From the NCBI GenBank assembly GCA_949297365.1, contig CASFSL010000040.1, positions 1-64,000 of the forward strand: 64,000 nt of DNA, given 5' to 3'. The first letter of the stretch is position 1. Every line of letters begins with the position of its first letter. Shown piece by piece: positions 7,072-16,924 of this stretch. The notes beneath the pieces were generated by a model, which was not told the origin of the DNA, did not search any database, and worked only from the letters and a program-made list of their open reading frames with translations. Origin of the DNA: an uncultured Bacteroidales bacterium. Lineage in GTDB: Bacteria > Bacteroidota > Bacteroidia > Bacteroidales > UBA932. Made by a program: the position numbers and the translations under genes.

Positions 7072-9840
7072 TCAGAACACGACATTGATTATCTTGGAGG
7101 GAACCACTATCACTTTACGCACAGGCTTGCCGCCCAGGTATTTCTCAGTATTCGGAGAAGCCAGTACGGCAGCCTCCACTTCCTTGGGCGAGAGTCCGAG
7201 GTCCAGTTCCATCTTGAAGCGCATCTTGCCGTTGAACGACACCGGATACTCAAATGTATTCTCCACCGTGTAGCTCTCCACGTACTCGGGATACGATGCG
7301 TTGGATACAGAGTCATCATGTCCCAGCCGGCTCCACAGTTCCTCGCAGATGTGAGGTGCGAAAGGCGAGAGCAGTATGACCATCGGCTCCAGAATCTCCC
7401 GGCTGCGGCACTTGATCTCCGACAACTCGTTCACTGCTATCATAAACGCGCTCACCGAAGTATTCATGGAAAAATGCTCGATATCGGACGACACTTTCCG
7501 GATAAGATTGTGCAGCACCTTCAGCTCCGCAGAGGTGGCCTTCACATCCGTAAACACAGCCCCGTCCTTATCGTAGAAGAGTCTCCAGAATTTTCTGAGG
7601 AAGCGGTGAACTCCGTCTATACCCTTGGTATCCCACGGCTTGGACTGCTCTATCGGACCGAGGAACATCTCGTAAAGCCTGAGCGTATCAGCGCCGTAAG
7701 TATCGCAGACATTGTCAGGATTGACCACATTGAACATCGACTTGCTCATCTTCTCTATGGCCCATCCGCAGATATATTCCCCGTCCTCCAGAATGAATTC
7801 GGCGGAAGCGAAATCCGGCATCCATTTCCTGAAAGCATCAAGATCCAGACGGTCATTGTGGACGATATTGACATCCACGTGTATCTCTGTAGTGTCATAC
7901 TGGTCCTTGAGATTATATGAGACAAATGTATTGGTGCCCTTTATCCTGTACACGAAGTTGGAGCGGCCCTGTATCATACCCTGGTTGACCAGCTTGCGGA
8001 ACGGCTCCGGCTCGCACACATAACCCAGATCGTACAGGAATTTGTTCCAGAACCGGGAATATATCAGATGACCGGTGGCATGTTCCGTCCCTCCGACGTA
8101 CAGATCCACATTCCTCCAGTACTCGTCTTTCTTACGGTCTACCAGAGCCTTGTCATTGCAGGGGTCCATATACCGCAGATAATACGCGCTGCTGCCTGCA
8201 AAGCCGGGCATCGTGCTCTTCTCTATAGGCCAGCCGTTGTATTCCCAGTTCCTGGCTCTGGCCAGAGGAGGCTCCCCGGACTCAGTAGGCTGGTACTTGT
8301 CTATCTCGGGCAGGCACAGAGGCAGATCCGACATCTCCATCGGAACGGCCACACCGTCCTTATAGTAAATCGGGAAAGGCTCTCCCCAGTATCTCTGACG
8401 GGAGAAAATGGCATCCCTGAGCCGGTAATTGACCTTCCTGCGTCCGATACCCATCTCCTCTACCTTGGCTATGGCGGCCGGTATCGCCTCCTTGACAGTC
8501 ATTCCGTTGAGAAAACCGGAGTTGCACATCACGCCGTCCTTGGCGTCAAAACTCTCCTGCGACACATCGCAGCCCTCTATGAGCGGAATTATCGGCAGAT
8601 TGAAATGTCTGGCGAAAGCATAGTCCCTGCTGTCATGAGCCGGCACAGCCATGATGGCGCCGGTGCCGTACCCGGCCAGCACATACTCCGATATCCACAC
8701 AGGTATCTTCTGGCCCGTCAAAGGATTCACAGCATAGGAACCGGTGAACACACCCGTTACCTGACGGGTCTGGGCCATCCTCTCCCGCTCTGTCTTCCTG
8801 GCCGCTGAGGCCAGATACTCGTCCACCTGAGAGCGCATCTGAGGCGCAGTAAGCCTGTCCACCCACTCGCTTTCAGGAGCGAGCACCATAAAAGTCACGC
8901 CGAAGACAGTATCAGCCCTGGTCGTAAAGATAGTCACATCATATGTCCTGTCTCCGTTCTCCACCTTGAAGATCATCTCGGCTCCTTCCGAGCGTCCTAT
9001 CCAGTTGCGCTGCATCTCCTTCAGGGAATCGGACCAGTCCAGAGTATCCAGGTCTCCGAGCAGTCTCTCCGCATAGGCGGAAACTCTCAGCTGCCACTGC
9101 TGCATCTTCTTCTGAATCACAGGATAGCCGCCTCTGACAGACAGTCCTTCCTTGACCTCGTCATTGGCCAGTACCGTCCCCAGTGCCGGACACCAGTTGA
9201 CGGATGTCTCTCCCAGATAGGCTATGCGGTAATTCATCAGCACATCGGCACGCTCTTTCTCCGTCATGGAGTTCCACTCTGCTGCCGAGAAACTCATCTC
9301 CCTGGAGCAGGCGGCATTCACGTCCGAAGTGCCCTCCGAGGCAAAATGCGCCTCCAGTTCCTCTATAGGACGTGCTTTCCCAAGAGTATTGTCATACCAG
9401 CTTCCGAACATTTTCAGGAATGCCCACTGGGTCCACTTGTAATAAGCGGGATCGCTGGTGCGTATCTCCCGCGTCCAGTCATACGAGAAGCCTATACGGT
9501 TGAGCTGGCTCTTGTATCTGGCTATATTCTCGTCCGTCGTAAGGGCCGGATGCCTGCCCGTCTGTACGGCATACTGCTCCGCCGGCAGGCCGAAGGCGTC
9601 AAACCCCATGGGGTGCAGGACGTTGAAACCCTGCAGACGCTTATATCTGCTGTAAATATCACTGGCTATATATCCCAATGGGTGTCCCACATGCAGACCC
9701 GCCCCGGATGGATACGGGAACATGTCCAGAACATAGAACTTCGGCTTCCCGCTGTCCTCTGTCACCCTGTAAGTCCCGTTCTCCGCCCAGAACTTCTGCC
9801 ACTTTCTCTCAATCTCTGAAAAATTGTAATCCGTTGACAT
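7072..9840 (-). CDS. leuS: Leucine--tRNA ligase
   Basis: Charges tRNA-Leu. At 922 residues it has normal length for Bacteroidota. The class I HIGH motif is within [12 protein letters not shown] at 42-53, the CP1 editing domain is recognisable ([33 protein letters not shown]) and the KMSKS loop is at about 696-700. A tRNA-Leu(TAG) gene is elsewhere in the window at 51702. It follows the M28-like gene by 15 nt and leads directly into the YitT pair, so it is transcribed within this minus-strand run. No T-box or other leader regulation is seen. Confidence 0.97.
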   Translation of the reverse strand: MSTDYNFSEIERKWQKFWAENGTYRVTEDSGKPKFYVLDMFPYPSGAGLHVGHPLGYIASDIYSRYKRLQGFNVLHPMGFDAFGLPAEQYAVQTGRHPALTTDENIARYKSQLNRIGFSYDWTREIRTSDPAYYKWTQWAFLKMFGSWYDNTLGKARPIEELEAHFASEGTSDVNAACSREMSFSAAEWNSMTEKERADVLMNYRIAYLGETSVNWCPALGTVLANDEVKEGLSVRGGYPVIQKKMQQWQLRVSAYAERLLGDLDTLDWSDSLKEMQRNWIGRSEGAEMIFKVENGDRTYDVTIFTTRADTVFGVTFMVLAPESEWVDRLTAPQMRSQVDEYLASAARKTERERMAQTRQVTGVFTGSYAVNPLTGQKIPVWISEYVLAGYGTGAIMAVPAHDSRDYAFARHFNLPIIPLIEGCDVSQESFDAKDGVMCNSGFLNGMTVKEAIPAAIAKVEEMGIGRRKVNYRLRDAIFSRQRYWGEPFPIYYKDGVAVPMEMSDLPLCLPEIDKYQPTESGEPPLARARNWEYNGWPIEKSTMPGFAGSSAYYLRYMDPCNDKALVDRKKDEYWRNVDLYVGGTEHATGHLIYSRFWNKFLYDLGYVCEPEPFRKLVNQGMIQGRSNFVYRIKGTNTFVSYNLKDQYDTTEIHVDVNIVHNDRLDLDAFRKWMPDFASAEFILEDGEYICGWAIEKMSKSMFNVVNPDNVCDTYGADTLRLYEMFLGPIEQSKPWDTKGIDGVHRFLRKFWRLFYDKDGAVFTDVKATSAELKVLHNLIRKVSSDIEHFSMNTSVSAFMIAVNELSEIKCRSREILEPMVILLSPFAPHICEELWSRLGHDDSVSNASYPEYVESYTVENTFEYPVSFNGKMRFKMELDLGLSPKEVEAAVLASPNTEKYLGGKPVRKVIVVPSKIINVVF

Positions 9841-9855
9841 CTTATATTGTTCTTT

Positions 9856-11169
9856 CTATCTTTTTTTCAATCTGAACTCAACCGGGACAGAGTACTTGAC
9901 CCTGACCTTCTCTCCTCCGAAGACTCCCGGCTTCCATTTCGGAGACGCCGCGATGACCCGCACCGCCTCGTCCTCGAGATACTGGTCATTGCCCCTGACC
10001 GCCCTGACGTTGGTTACACTACCGTCCTTCTCCACGATGAATTCTACCGTTATAGTTCCTGATATGCCCTGATTCAAAGGAACATCAGGATACTTAAGGT
10101 ACGTATACACCCACTCTCTGAGAAATGTACCCACATCACCCTTAAAGAACTCAGGAGGCGTATCCACCTCATACGGAGAGTACACTCTGTCGCCTGCGTC
10201 CGCCGCTGACGAATCGGCAACGTCCGTCCAATACTCCTCAGGCCGGTCTATCATCAGTTCCATATTGGCGACTTCCCTGACAAAATTGTAAATGAAGTCG
10301 CTGATATAGTCCATCGACTCATAATCCAGAAAAGAGGCCTGATCCCTGACAGTCCTCATATTTCTGTCACTGCCGGCAGTAAACAGCACCACCGGTATAT
10401 TTTTCTCATAAAAAGGGAGATAATCTCCGGAAGGCAGTACGCCCTCTCCCTGCTCCGGAATATAGAACGCTCCCACCTCTGCCAGTCCGCCTATCAGACT
10501 GTTGACCTCGGGACTGGCTACCCCGTTATAGTAGACAAACGGATTGAGCGGTCCTGAAAGGCCCACCATCCTCACGTCTATCATAAGGGAGATACTGTCC
10601 GCATCCGGGAATGTCCTGTTGATAAAATACCATGACCCGGCCATCCCCTGCTCCTTGGCACCGAATCCGGCAAAAACTACTGATCTTTTAAAGAAAAATG
10701 AGGAAGCGGCCACTCTTCTGGCCACTTCCATCATTACGGCAATCCCGGAGGCATTGTCATTCGCCCCCGGGAATATCTGCGTCACGCTTCTGCCGTCCAC
10801 CGTCATCACGTTGGTCCCGAGATGATCCAGATTGGCTCCTATCACCACGTACTGACCTTTCAGTCTGTCATCATACCCCTCGACTATTCCTACTACATTC
10901 CGGGAAGTCAGCGTGTCGTCCTCCAGTGCGATGAAGAACTCCAGGCCCTCCTTTCCGGAAAGCATAGTGACACCAGCTTCATACAGGCAGTCATAGACAT
11001 ACTCCGCAGCAGCCGTTTCTCCGGGAGTTCCGGCACGACGACCGCTCAGGGAATCCGATGACAAGAACACAACGTGGTCTTCCAATCTCGCGGTCTCCTC
11101 TTCATTCTGCGCATACGACAGTACGGCAGACAGACCGGCCAGGATGAGAATGGAGGCTGTGCGTTTCAC
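9856..11169 (-). CDS. M28-like (probable pseudo-)peptidase fused to TonB C-terminal domain
   Basis: A 437-residue exported protein (signal peptide 1-20, ending SYAQ). Residues 25-305 follow the M28 aminopeptidase fold: GANLDHLG at 111-118, GANDNASG at 135-142, AKEQGMAGS at 171-179, IDVRMVG at 197-203 and SGDYLPFYEKNIPV at 247-260. Relative to the family, the first zinc ligand His is Asn113, the catalytic Glu is Lys172 and the last ligand His is Arg272. Asp138, Glu173 and Asp198 remain. It is therefore probably not an active zinc peptidase. Residues 345-435 are a TonB C-terminal domain (GTITVEFIVEKDGSV; AVRVIAASPKWKPG). It starts with GTG, which overlaps the gcvT stop TAG by one base; the signal peptide requires this start. 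Confidence 0.85.
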   Translation of the reverse strand: MKRTASILILAGLSAVLSYAQNEEETARLEDHVVFLSSDSLSGRRAGTPGETAAAEYVYDCLYEAGVTMLSGKEGLEFFIALEDDTLTSRNVVGIVEGYDDRLKGQYVVIGANLDHLGTNVMTVDGRSVTQIFPGANDNASGIAVMMEVARRVAASSFFFKRSVVFAGFGAKEQGMAGSWYFINRTFPDADSISLMIDVRMVGLSGPLNPFVYYNGVASPEVNSLIGGLAEVGAFYIPEQGEGVLPSGDYLPFYEKNIPVVLFTAGSDRNMRTVRDQASFLDYESMDYISDFIYNFVREVANMELMIDRPEEYWTDVADSSAADAGDRVYSPYEVDTPPEFFKGDVGTFLREWVYTYLKYPDVPLNQGISGTITVEFIVEKDGSVTNVRAVRGNDQYLEDEAVRVIAASPKWKPGVFGGEKVRVKYSVPVEFRLKKR

Positions 11170-12278
11170 TATTTCGAAGCCTTATAGAAAGGAGTCTTTA
11201 CTACCTTGGCCTTGAGAAGCCTGTTCCTTACCTTGATGTATATCTCGGTGTCCGCCTTGTTGAACGGAGTGTTGACATAACCCATTCCGATGGGGATGTT
11301 GAGGGAAGGAGACATGGTTCCGGATGTCACATGACCGATGACAGCACCTGCGGCATCGCAGATCTCATAGCCGTGACGGGGCACGCCGCGGTCGATGAGC
11401 TCGAATCCGACGAGCTTGCGCTTCAGACCCTCGGCTTTCTGAGCCAGCAGATACTCTTTGTCCAGGAAATCGCCCTTGGCCTCGGAGAACTTGGTAATCC
11501 AGCCCAGGCCGGCCTCGAGAGGCGATGTGGTGTCATCGATATCGTTACCGTAGAGGCAGAAGCCCATCTCAAGTCTGAGAGTGTCGCGGGCACCCAGTCC
11601 GATAGGCTTGATACCGAACTCGGCTCCGGCCTCAAACACGGCATTCCAAAGCTTGTCGGCATCCTCATTGGCAGCATATATCTCACATCCGCCGGCACCG
11701 GTATATCCTGTGATGGAGAAGATCACGCTCACACCGCCGAGCATCAGTTTCTTGAATGTATAGTACTCCATACCGGTAATATCCTCTTCGCAGAGCTTCT
11801 GCATAGCCTGGATAGCCTTGGGACCCTGCACTGCAAGCTGGCAGATCTCGTCCGATGCGTTATAGAGTTCCTTACCGGGAGTAAGTCCGAACTTGGGAGC
11901 GATGGCGCAGAGGTGATTCCAGTCCTTCTCCACGTTGGCGGCATTGACTACGAGCAGATATGTCTGGCTGTCAATGCAGTATGCGAGAAAATCGTCCACG
12001 ATACCGCCCTTGCCGTTGGGGAAGCAGTCATACTGCACCTTTCCGGGATAGAGAAGCGACGCGTCATTGGACGAGACATACTGTACGAATGCAAGGGCGT
12101 TGGGGCCTTTTACCCATATCTCACCCATGTGCGACACATCGAATACTCCGACTCCGTTCCTGACCGTATTGTGTTCCTCAGTGATACCTACATACTCAAC
12201 CGGCATATTGTATCCGGCGAAAGGAACCATCTTGGCACCCAGAGCTATGTGCTTCTGGGTAAATGCTGTTGTTTTCAT
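11169..12278 (-). CDS. gcvT: Aminomethyltransferase (glycine cleavage T protein)
   Basis: T protein of the glycine cleavage system: transfers the methylene group from the aminomethyl-lipoyl H protein to tetrahydrofolate and releases ammonia. The 369-residue protein carries [11 protein letters not shown] near the N-terminus, [22 protein letters not shown] and [20 protein letters not shown], all typical of GcvT, and a C-terminal domain with [11 protein letters not shown]. The other gcv genes are not in the window. No glycine riboswitch is seen upstream. It sits 34 nt after the SPOR lipoprotein gene and overlaps the next gene by one base. Confidence 0.95.
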   Translation of the reverse strand: MKTTAFTQKHIALGAKMVPFAGYNMPVEYVGITEEHNTVRNGVGVFDVSHMGEIWVKGPNALAFVQYVSSNDASLLYPGKVQYDCFPNGKGGIVDDFLAYCIDSQTYLLVVNAANVEKDWNHLCAIAPKFGLTPGKELYNASDEICQLAVQGPKAIQAMQKLCEEDITGMEYYTFKKLMLGGVSVIFSITGYTGAGGCEIYAANEDADKLWNAVFEAGAEFGIKPIGLGARDTLRLEMGFCLYGNDIDDTTSPLEAGLGWITKFSEAKGDFLDKEYLLAQKAEGLKRKLVGFELIDRGVPRHGYEICDAAGAVIGHVTSGTMSPSLNIPIGMGYVNTPFNKADTEIYIKVRNRLLKAKVVKTPFYKASK

Positions 12279-12312
12279 CTATACTGACTTGGTTATTTGT
12301 TGTTATTTACTG

Positions 12313-12792
12313 TTATTTGACATGCATATTCTGACTGACATCATAGATCCATACATCCTCGGGGCAGAACTGATATTCCATGATATCCTCCATAGCCCTG
12401 AGCGCCTCGCGATAATCATTATAAGCAGCAACGGAGACTGCCTCGAATCCGTTGTTGAACTCTATCACTCTGGGCTTGTAGCCGTTTTTCTCCAGCACGG
12501 CATACATCTTCTCAGCATTGCCCTCCACCTTGAAACTGCCGAGAATCACATGATATTTTCCGGCATTCTCCAGTGAGTTCTCAGCCGCGATTCTGGCCTG
12601 CTCCAGTTCAAGGGCCCTAACCCTGTTGAGCGAATCCTGCTCACGCTGCAGACGTTCCTGCTCCAGAGCCTCCTGTCTCATTCTTTCAAGGTCCTTGGAA
12701 GTAGGCTTTCCTACCAGCGAGCGGAAAAAGTCACATCCTGTCAGCAGCATTGCAGCTGCCGCCAAGGTCATAATTAATTTAACGACTCTCAT
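12313..12792 (-). CDS. SPOR-domain lipoprotein
   Basis: A 159-residue lipoprotein: signal peptide with lipobox LLTGC (Cys20), a charged coiled-coil stretch (about residues 35-75, rich in Gln, Glu, Arg) and a C-terminal SPOR domain (YHVILGSFKVEGNAEKMYAVL). SPOR domains bind denuded septal peptidoglycan, so a role in division or envelope maintenance is likely. The start at 12792 is chosen because the upstream in-frame ATG would place a long non-signal extension before the lipobox. It appears to lead the operon with gcvT and leuS. Confidence 0.83.
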   Translation of the reverse strand: MRVVKLIMTLAAAAMLLTGCDFFRSLVGKPTSKDLERMRQEALEQERLQREQDSLNRVRALELEQARIAAENSLENAGKYHVILGSFKVEGNAEKMYAVLEKNGYKPRVIEFNNGFEAVSVAAYNDYREALRAMEDIMEYQFCPEDVWIYDVSQNMHVK

Positions 12793-12834
12793 ATTCAGCA
12801 ATTTATTAAAATTAAACAGTTTAATTATATCCAA

Positions 12835-12866
12835 CAAAAATAGGCAAATAATAACATAAGAGCAAA
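12835..12866 (-). promoter_or_regulatory. Promoter of the SPOR lipoprotein-gcvT-leuS run
   Basis: Minus-strand TTTG at 12866-12863, a 20-nt spacer and TATTTTTG at 12842-12835: a complete Bacteroidota -33/-7 promoter. The leader to the ATG at 12792 would be about 37 nt. Confidence 0.7.
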
Positions 12867-12906
12867 AAAAATGTATATTTACACTCTAATTGATAAAATA
12901 AGCCGG

Positions 12907-14268
12907 ATGGAAAACAATTCCAAGACTTTTTTCAGCAAAGTCAAGACATACATCAGCGACATAGTGAGCCTGAGCGATCATATCGACACCGACAAGGCTT
13001 CCCAGTATATCCGCAGCAACATAGACTTCAAAGGTCCGAACGCCTACATCCTGGCCTTCGCCATTATCGTAGCGTCCGTCGGTCTGAACACCAACTCGAT
13101 AGCGGTAATCATCGGTGCCATGCTCATATCTCCGCTTATGGGACCTATATTCGGTATCGGATACGGCCTGGGAACCAACGACACGTCCTTTTTGAAAAAG
13201 TCATTCAAGAACTTGATAGTGATGGTCGTCATCAGCGTACTGGCCTCCACGGTATACTTCCTTGTATCCCCATTGGAACTGGAGAACCCCACCGAGCTGC
13301 TTACGAGGACCAATCCTACGATATATGACGTATTCATCGCCCTGTTCGGCGGTTCGGCCGGCATCATTGAGATAAGCCGGAAAGACAAGGGCACCGTCAT
13401 CTCCGGTGTGGCCATCGCCACAGCCCTCATGCCCCCGCTGTGTACCGCAGGCTTCGGCCTCGCCACAGGCAGCCTGAAATATTTTGCCGGAGCACTATAT
13501 CTGTTCTCCATCAACAGTATCTTCATCGCCATCGCCACCCTGCTGGCCGTCAAGTACCTGAAGTTCCCCATGGCCACGTTTACCGACCCGGCGAAGCAGA
13601 AAAGGGTGAGCCGCTGGATAGCCGCACTCGTCATCATAATCATCATCCCGAGCGTCTACTCGGCCGTCATCATGATCCGGGAGAACAACTTCAGCCACAC
13701 GGCGAAAGAGTTCATCGCCGCCAACAAGGAACTTAGCAGAAGCTACATATACGACCACAGCATTGACTTCAGAGCCAAACCGCCGAAAGTCGAGCTGTTC
13801 ATAGCCGGAGAGGCGCTCAGCCATGAGGAGCTCAACCTCATCTACAAGTCCGCACACGAGTTCGGCTTCACCGACGACCAGATCATCATAAGCCAGAACG
13901 CCGCCACCGACCAGCGGGAGATGACCGACAGGGTCGCCATCCAGAGCATCTACGAGAGAAGCGACCAGGAAATCCTCAAGCGGGAGCAGATAATCGACAC
14001 GATGCGCAAGGAGCTGCAAAGCTACAAGACAAGGGAACTGCCTTACGAACAGATAACCAACGAGCTGCTGGCCCAGTATCCCGGCCTGACCAACGTGACC
14101 ATGACCCGCGGCTACTCCATCAACCCGGATTCGCTCGGCAAGAGGCAGGAAGAGATACTTGTAATCCTGAGTGCTGAAAAGCCCATATCCGGGGAGAATG
14201 TGGAGAAACTACGGAAATGGCTGACTGTAAGGCTGGATTTTGAGAACGTTAAATTATTGCAGGAGTAG
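12907..14268 (+). CDS. DUF389 family membrane protein
   Basis: A 453-residue protein with the DUF389 membrane domain (about six hydrophobic segments between residues 45 and 260), including SVGLNTNSIAVIIGAMLISP and SGVAIATALMPPLCTAGFGLA, the hallmark polar and proline-rich helices of the family. The C-terminal half is soluble and partly coiled coil (SDQEILKREQIIDTMRKEL). The family's substrate is not established. The start at 12907 (MENNSKTFF) is preferred to an ATG 36 nt upstream. It begins an operon with the CapA-like gene (3 nt downstream) and phoH. Confidence 0.85.
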   Translation: MENNSKTFFSKVKTYISDIVSLSDHIDTDKASQYIRSNIDFKGPNAYILAFAIIVASVGLNTNSIAVIIGAMLISPLMGPIFGIGYGLGTNDTSFLKKSFKNLIVMVVISVLASTVYFLVSPLELENPTELLTRTNPTIYDVFIALFGGSAGIIEISRKDKGTVISGVAIATALMPPLCTAGFGLATGSLKYFAGALYLFSINSIFIAIATLLAVKYLKFPMATFTDPAKQKRVSRWIAALVIIIIIPSVYSAVIMIRENNFSHTAKEFIAANKELSRSYIYDHSIDFRAKPPKVELFIAGEALSHEELNLIYKSAHEFGFTDDQIIISQNAATDQREMTDRVAIQSIYERSDQEILKREQIIDTMRKELQSYKTRELPYEQITNELLAQYPGLTNVTMTRGYSINPDSLGKRQEEILVILSAEKPISGENVEKLRKWLTVRLDFENVKLLQE

Positions 14269-14271
14269 CGG

Positions 14272-15300
14272 ATGACCGGAACTTTTTTGCTCACTGTCGT
14301 CGACACACTGTCCATCCTCTTCATGGGCGATGTCATGCAGCACAGGCAGCAGATACACTCAGCCCTCATCCCAGGAGCCGATTCAATGCAGTCATCGTCC
14401 TACGACTACTCATCCTATTTCGCACATGTCCAGCACTTTATAGACGAGGCTGACTTCACCGTAGCCAACATGGAGTTCTGTCTCGGAGGGCCTCCGTACA
14501 CCGGATATCCGTCATTCTCAGCCCCCGAAGCACTGGCAGAAGAGGCAGCTGAGGCCGGCATAGACCTGTTCCTGTGCGCCAACAACCATATCTGCGACAA
14601 AGGACGCAGGGGGCTAGTCTCATCCTTGGAGAAATACGGGAAAATAGGCGTACCCGTGACCGGAGTATACCGCGACAGCCTGGATGAACAGAAGCACAAC
14701 CCTTACATAGCCGAGCTCGGAGGAGTCCGGGTCGCATTCATCAACTTCACCTACGGCACAAACGGCATCAGAGTCCCGGAGCCGTTCATCGTCAACATGA
14801 TGGACAAAGAGAAAGTGCGGGAGGCCTTCGTCATGGCCAGGGAAAAGGAGGCTGACATCATCATCGCCCTGCCGCACTGGGGCCAGGAATATACGACAGT
14901 ACCCGATAGACGTCAGAGGGAATGGGCGGAGTTCCTGCTGGAATGCGGGGCCGATGCGGTAATCGGAAGCCATCCGCATGTAGTCCAGCCGGTAGAGTTC
15001 CCGGTGGCGTATTCCATGGGCAATTTCATATCCAACATGAGCCTGAGGAACACTGAGCTAGGGCTGATGATGATACTGAGGATAGCCGTCACATCCTACG
15101 GTGACAGCTACGTGGCCGGACTTGAGGCCGTGCCGGTATGGTGCTCCAGACCTGGAGGATACGGGGACGGGTACACAGTCCTGCCGGTTCGGGAGTTCCT
15201 GAACAGGAAGGAGGAATTCAGGAGCAGCTACAACTACGGAAAAATGAAAGACACATACAATAGATTAAAAACGCTGTTTGAAGATGACAGAGAAGAATGA
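14272..15300 (+). CDS. CapA family protein (PGA_cap metallophosphatase-like fold)
   Basis: A 342-residue protein of the CapA/PGA_cap family. Motifs in order are GDVMQH at 19-24 (metal-binding Asp and His), ANMEFCLGG, SANNHICDKG-type (CANNHICDKGRRGL), ALPHWGQEYTT and IGSHPHVVQPVEF. The fold is related to calcineurin-like phosphoesterases. Family members are linked to capsule or poly-gamma-glutamate export, but no capB/capC genes are nearby, so the substrate is unknown. The N-terminus is hydrophobic but short, so secretion is uncertain. The end overlaps phoH by 17 nt. Confidence 0.85.
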   Translation: MTGTFLLTVVDTLSILFMGDVMQHRQQIHSALIPGADSMQSSSYDYSSYFAHVQHFIDEADFTVANMEFCLGGPPYTGYPSFSAPEALAEEAAEAGIDLFLCANNHICDKGRRGLVSSLEKYGKIGVPVTGVYRDSLDEQKHNPYIAELGGVRVAFINFTYGTNGIRVPEPFIVNMMDKEKVREAFVMAREKEADIIIALPHWGQEYTTVPDRRQREWAEFLLECGADAVIGSHPHVVQPVEFPVAYSMGNFISNMSLRNTELGLMMILRIAVTSYGDSYVAGLEAVPVWCSRPGGYGDGYTVLPVREFLNRKEEFRSSYNYGKMKDTYNRLKTLFEDDREE

Positions 15301-16264
15301 GAGACAGGAGACCGTAATCATAGACGGCATTGACTCCGTGGATATCTACGGAGTGAACAACAAGCTTTTAGACAGGCTCAGGCACTCTTTCCCCAATGTG
15401 AGAATCTTGGCAAGAGGCTCTGAAATCAGGCTCAGCGGCAATCCAGGGGAGGTTGGGCTGCTGAAGGAAAGACTGGAGACCATCATGGAAGCAGTCAGCA
15501 AGGGACATACTTTAAGCGACAGCGAGATGGACAGACTACTGGACTATAAGTCCTACCCGTCGGAAGTGCAGGAGCAGAAATCCATGAAAAACGACGAGGC
15601 CTATAATATAGTATACGGCAATGAGGGCCGGATAGTCAGGGCCAAAACCAAAAATCAGCGCAGACTGGTCGACGAATACTATAAGAACGACCTTATCTTC
15701 GCCCTCGGACCGGCCGGCACCGGAAAGACCTATACGGCCATCGCCTTGGCGGTAAGGGCATTGAAGAATAAGGAAGTAAAGAAACTGATCCTGACAAGGC
15801 CGGCTGTGGAGGCCGGGGAGAGACTTGGCTTCCTGCCGGGAGACATGAAAGAGAAACTGGACCCGTACCTGCAGCCGCTGTACGATGCCCTGCACGACAT
15901 GATACATCCGCGCAAGCTCCAGATACTCATGGAAGAGGGCATCATCCAGATAGCCCCGCTGGCCTACATGAGGGGACGGACTCTCGACAGTGCTTTCGTG
16001 ATCCTGGACGAGGCCCAGAACACATCGCTGGGACAGCTGAAGATGTTCCTGACCCGTATGGGCAACAACGCCAAGTTCATCGTCACGGGAGACGCCACCC
16101 AGATAGACCTGCCCAATAAACGGGACTCCGGACTCATGCGCGGGGTTGAGCTGGTCAAGAACATAAAGGGCATCGCAGTCATCAATTTCGGTACAGAGGA
16201 CATGGTGCGGCATCCCCTCGTCACCCGCATCATCAAGGCCTTCGACTCCGCCGAAAAACCCTGA
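15284..16264 (+). CDS. phoH: PhoH family P-loop ATPase
   Basis: A 326-residue cytoplasmic ATPase of the PhoH/PhoL type. A KH-like N-terminal region precedes the ATPase domain, with Walker A GPAGTGKT near residue 147, TRPAVEAGERLGFLPGD, Walker B FVILDEAQN and the sensor FIVTGDATQIDLP. PhoH proteins have been linked to RNA processing and phosphate starvation; the exact role here is not known. The start at 15284 (MTEKNE) gives a 17-nt overlap with the CapA-like gene; an in-frame ATG at 15278 is also possible. Confidence 0.92.
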   Translation: MTEKNERQETVIIDGIDSVDIYGVNNKLLDRLRHSFPNVRILARGSEIRLSGNPGEVGLLKERLETIMEAVSKGHTLSDSEMDRLLDYKSYPSEVQEQKSMKNDEAYNIVYGNEGRIVRAKTKNQRRLVDEYYKNDLIFALGPAGTGKTYTAIALAVRALKNKEVKKLILTRPAVEAGERLGFLPGDMKEKLDPYLQPLYDALHDMIHPRKLQILMEEGIIQIAPLAYMRGRTLDSAFVILDEAQNTSLGQLKMFLTRMGNNAKFIVTGDATQIDLPNKRDSGLMRGVELVKNIKGIAVINFGTEDMVRHPLVTRIIKAFDSAEKP

Positions 16265-16379
16265 GCTCCTGCCTGCTCATCAATACTCTTTATAATACTG
16301 CCCAACTGAAATACGAACGGCATGGGGCACCCCAGAATCAAGTTTTGGCATGTCCCGTGCCATCATGACACATTTCCCA
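16265..16379. other. Short convergent intergenic region
   Basis: Separates phoH (+) from the CxxC lipoprotein gene (-). It marks the change from GC-rich housekeeping DNA to an AT-richer island. No clear terminator hairpin is visible. Confidence 0.5.
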
Positions 16380-16916
16380 CTATATACGGTTCAATACTTT
16401 CAGGAATAAACGCATCATATCCGCATTGGCCAAAGGATTTCCGACAAAAACAGGATGTCCCTCTTTATCCAGTAGAAAGCAATGGTACTTCTTTTCTACA
16501 GGCATACAGGTATTCTTCCTCTGAAAATCACCAAACACATCAACATACAGCGGATACTCAAAGTTCATAAATACAAGTTGTTCTAAGACATCATTATACT
16601 CATCCTGCGAAGGAGAAAATATTGTATAGACTTCAAACGTTCCCAAAGAATCTGCAAGCTCATACAAAGGCTTCAATCTTGGAATCTGACGCATCTCGCA
16701 TGAACTGCATTCTGTTGAAGCAACGTACACGATAAACTTGAGCATACCCCCGTCAATGCATTCAAAAGTCATATTACGTTCATAAATACATCCCAGCGTG
16801 TCCGTTACTTCAACAGTTGATTTGAAAAAACGCCTCATCTCCATCCTGATATCAAAACGCGCACATCCCGCAGTCACCACTGCTGCCGCAACAGCCAATA
16901 ATATTCTCAACTTCAT
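16380..16916 (-). CDS. Thioredoxin-like CxxC lipoprotein
   Basis: A 178-residue lipoprotein (lipobox VTAGC, Cys18). A thioredoxin-like region follows: IVYVASTECSSCEMRQIPRL holds a CSSC motif in the place of the active-site CxxC, then YTIFSPSQDEYNDVLEQL and a C-terminal FLLDKEGHPVFVGNPL strand. It could reduce, oxidise or isomerise disulfides at the envelope; a cis-Pro is not obvious, so activity is uncertain. It is the third gene of a cassette with a beta-propeller lipoprotein (8 nt upstream) and a six-cysteine exported peptide, which would make an attractive redox partner (inference). Base composition is more AT-rich than in neighbouring operons. Confidence 0.7.
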   Translation of the reverse strand: MKLRILLAVAAAVVTAGCARFDIRMEMRRFFKSTVEVTDTLGCIYERNMTFECIDGGMLKFIVYVASTECSSCEMRQIPRLKPLYELADSLGTFEVYTIFSPSQDEYNDVLEQLVFMNFEYPLYVDVFGDFQRKNTCMPVEKKYHCFLLDKEGHPVFVGNPLANADMMRLFLKVLNRI

Positions 16917-16924
16917 TGAAAACC

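Noticed and set aside
12279..12312. Glycine riboswitch before gcvT
   Set aside because: Only 34 nt separate gcvT from the upstream gene and they contain no riboswitch-like structure.
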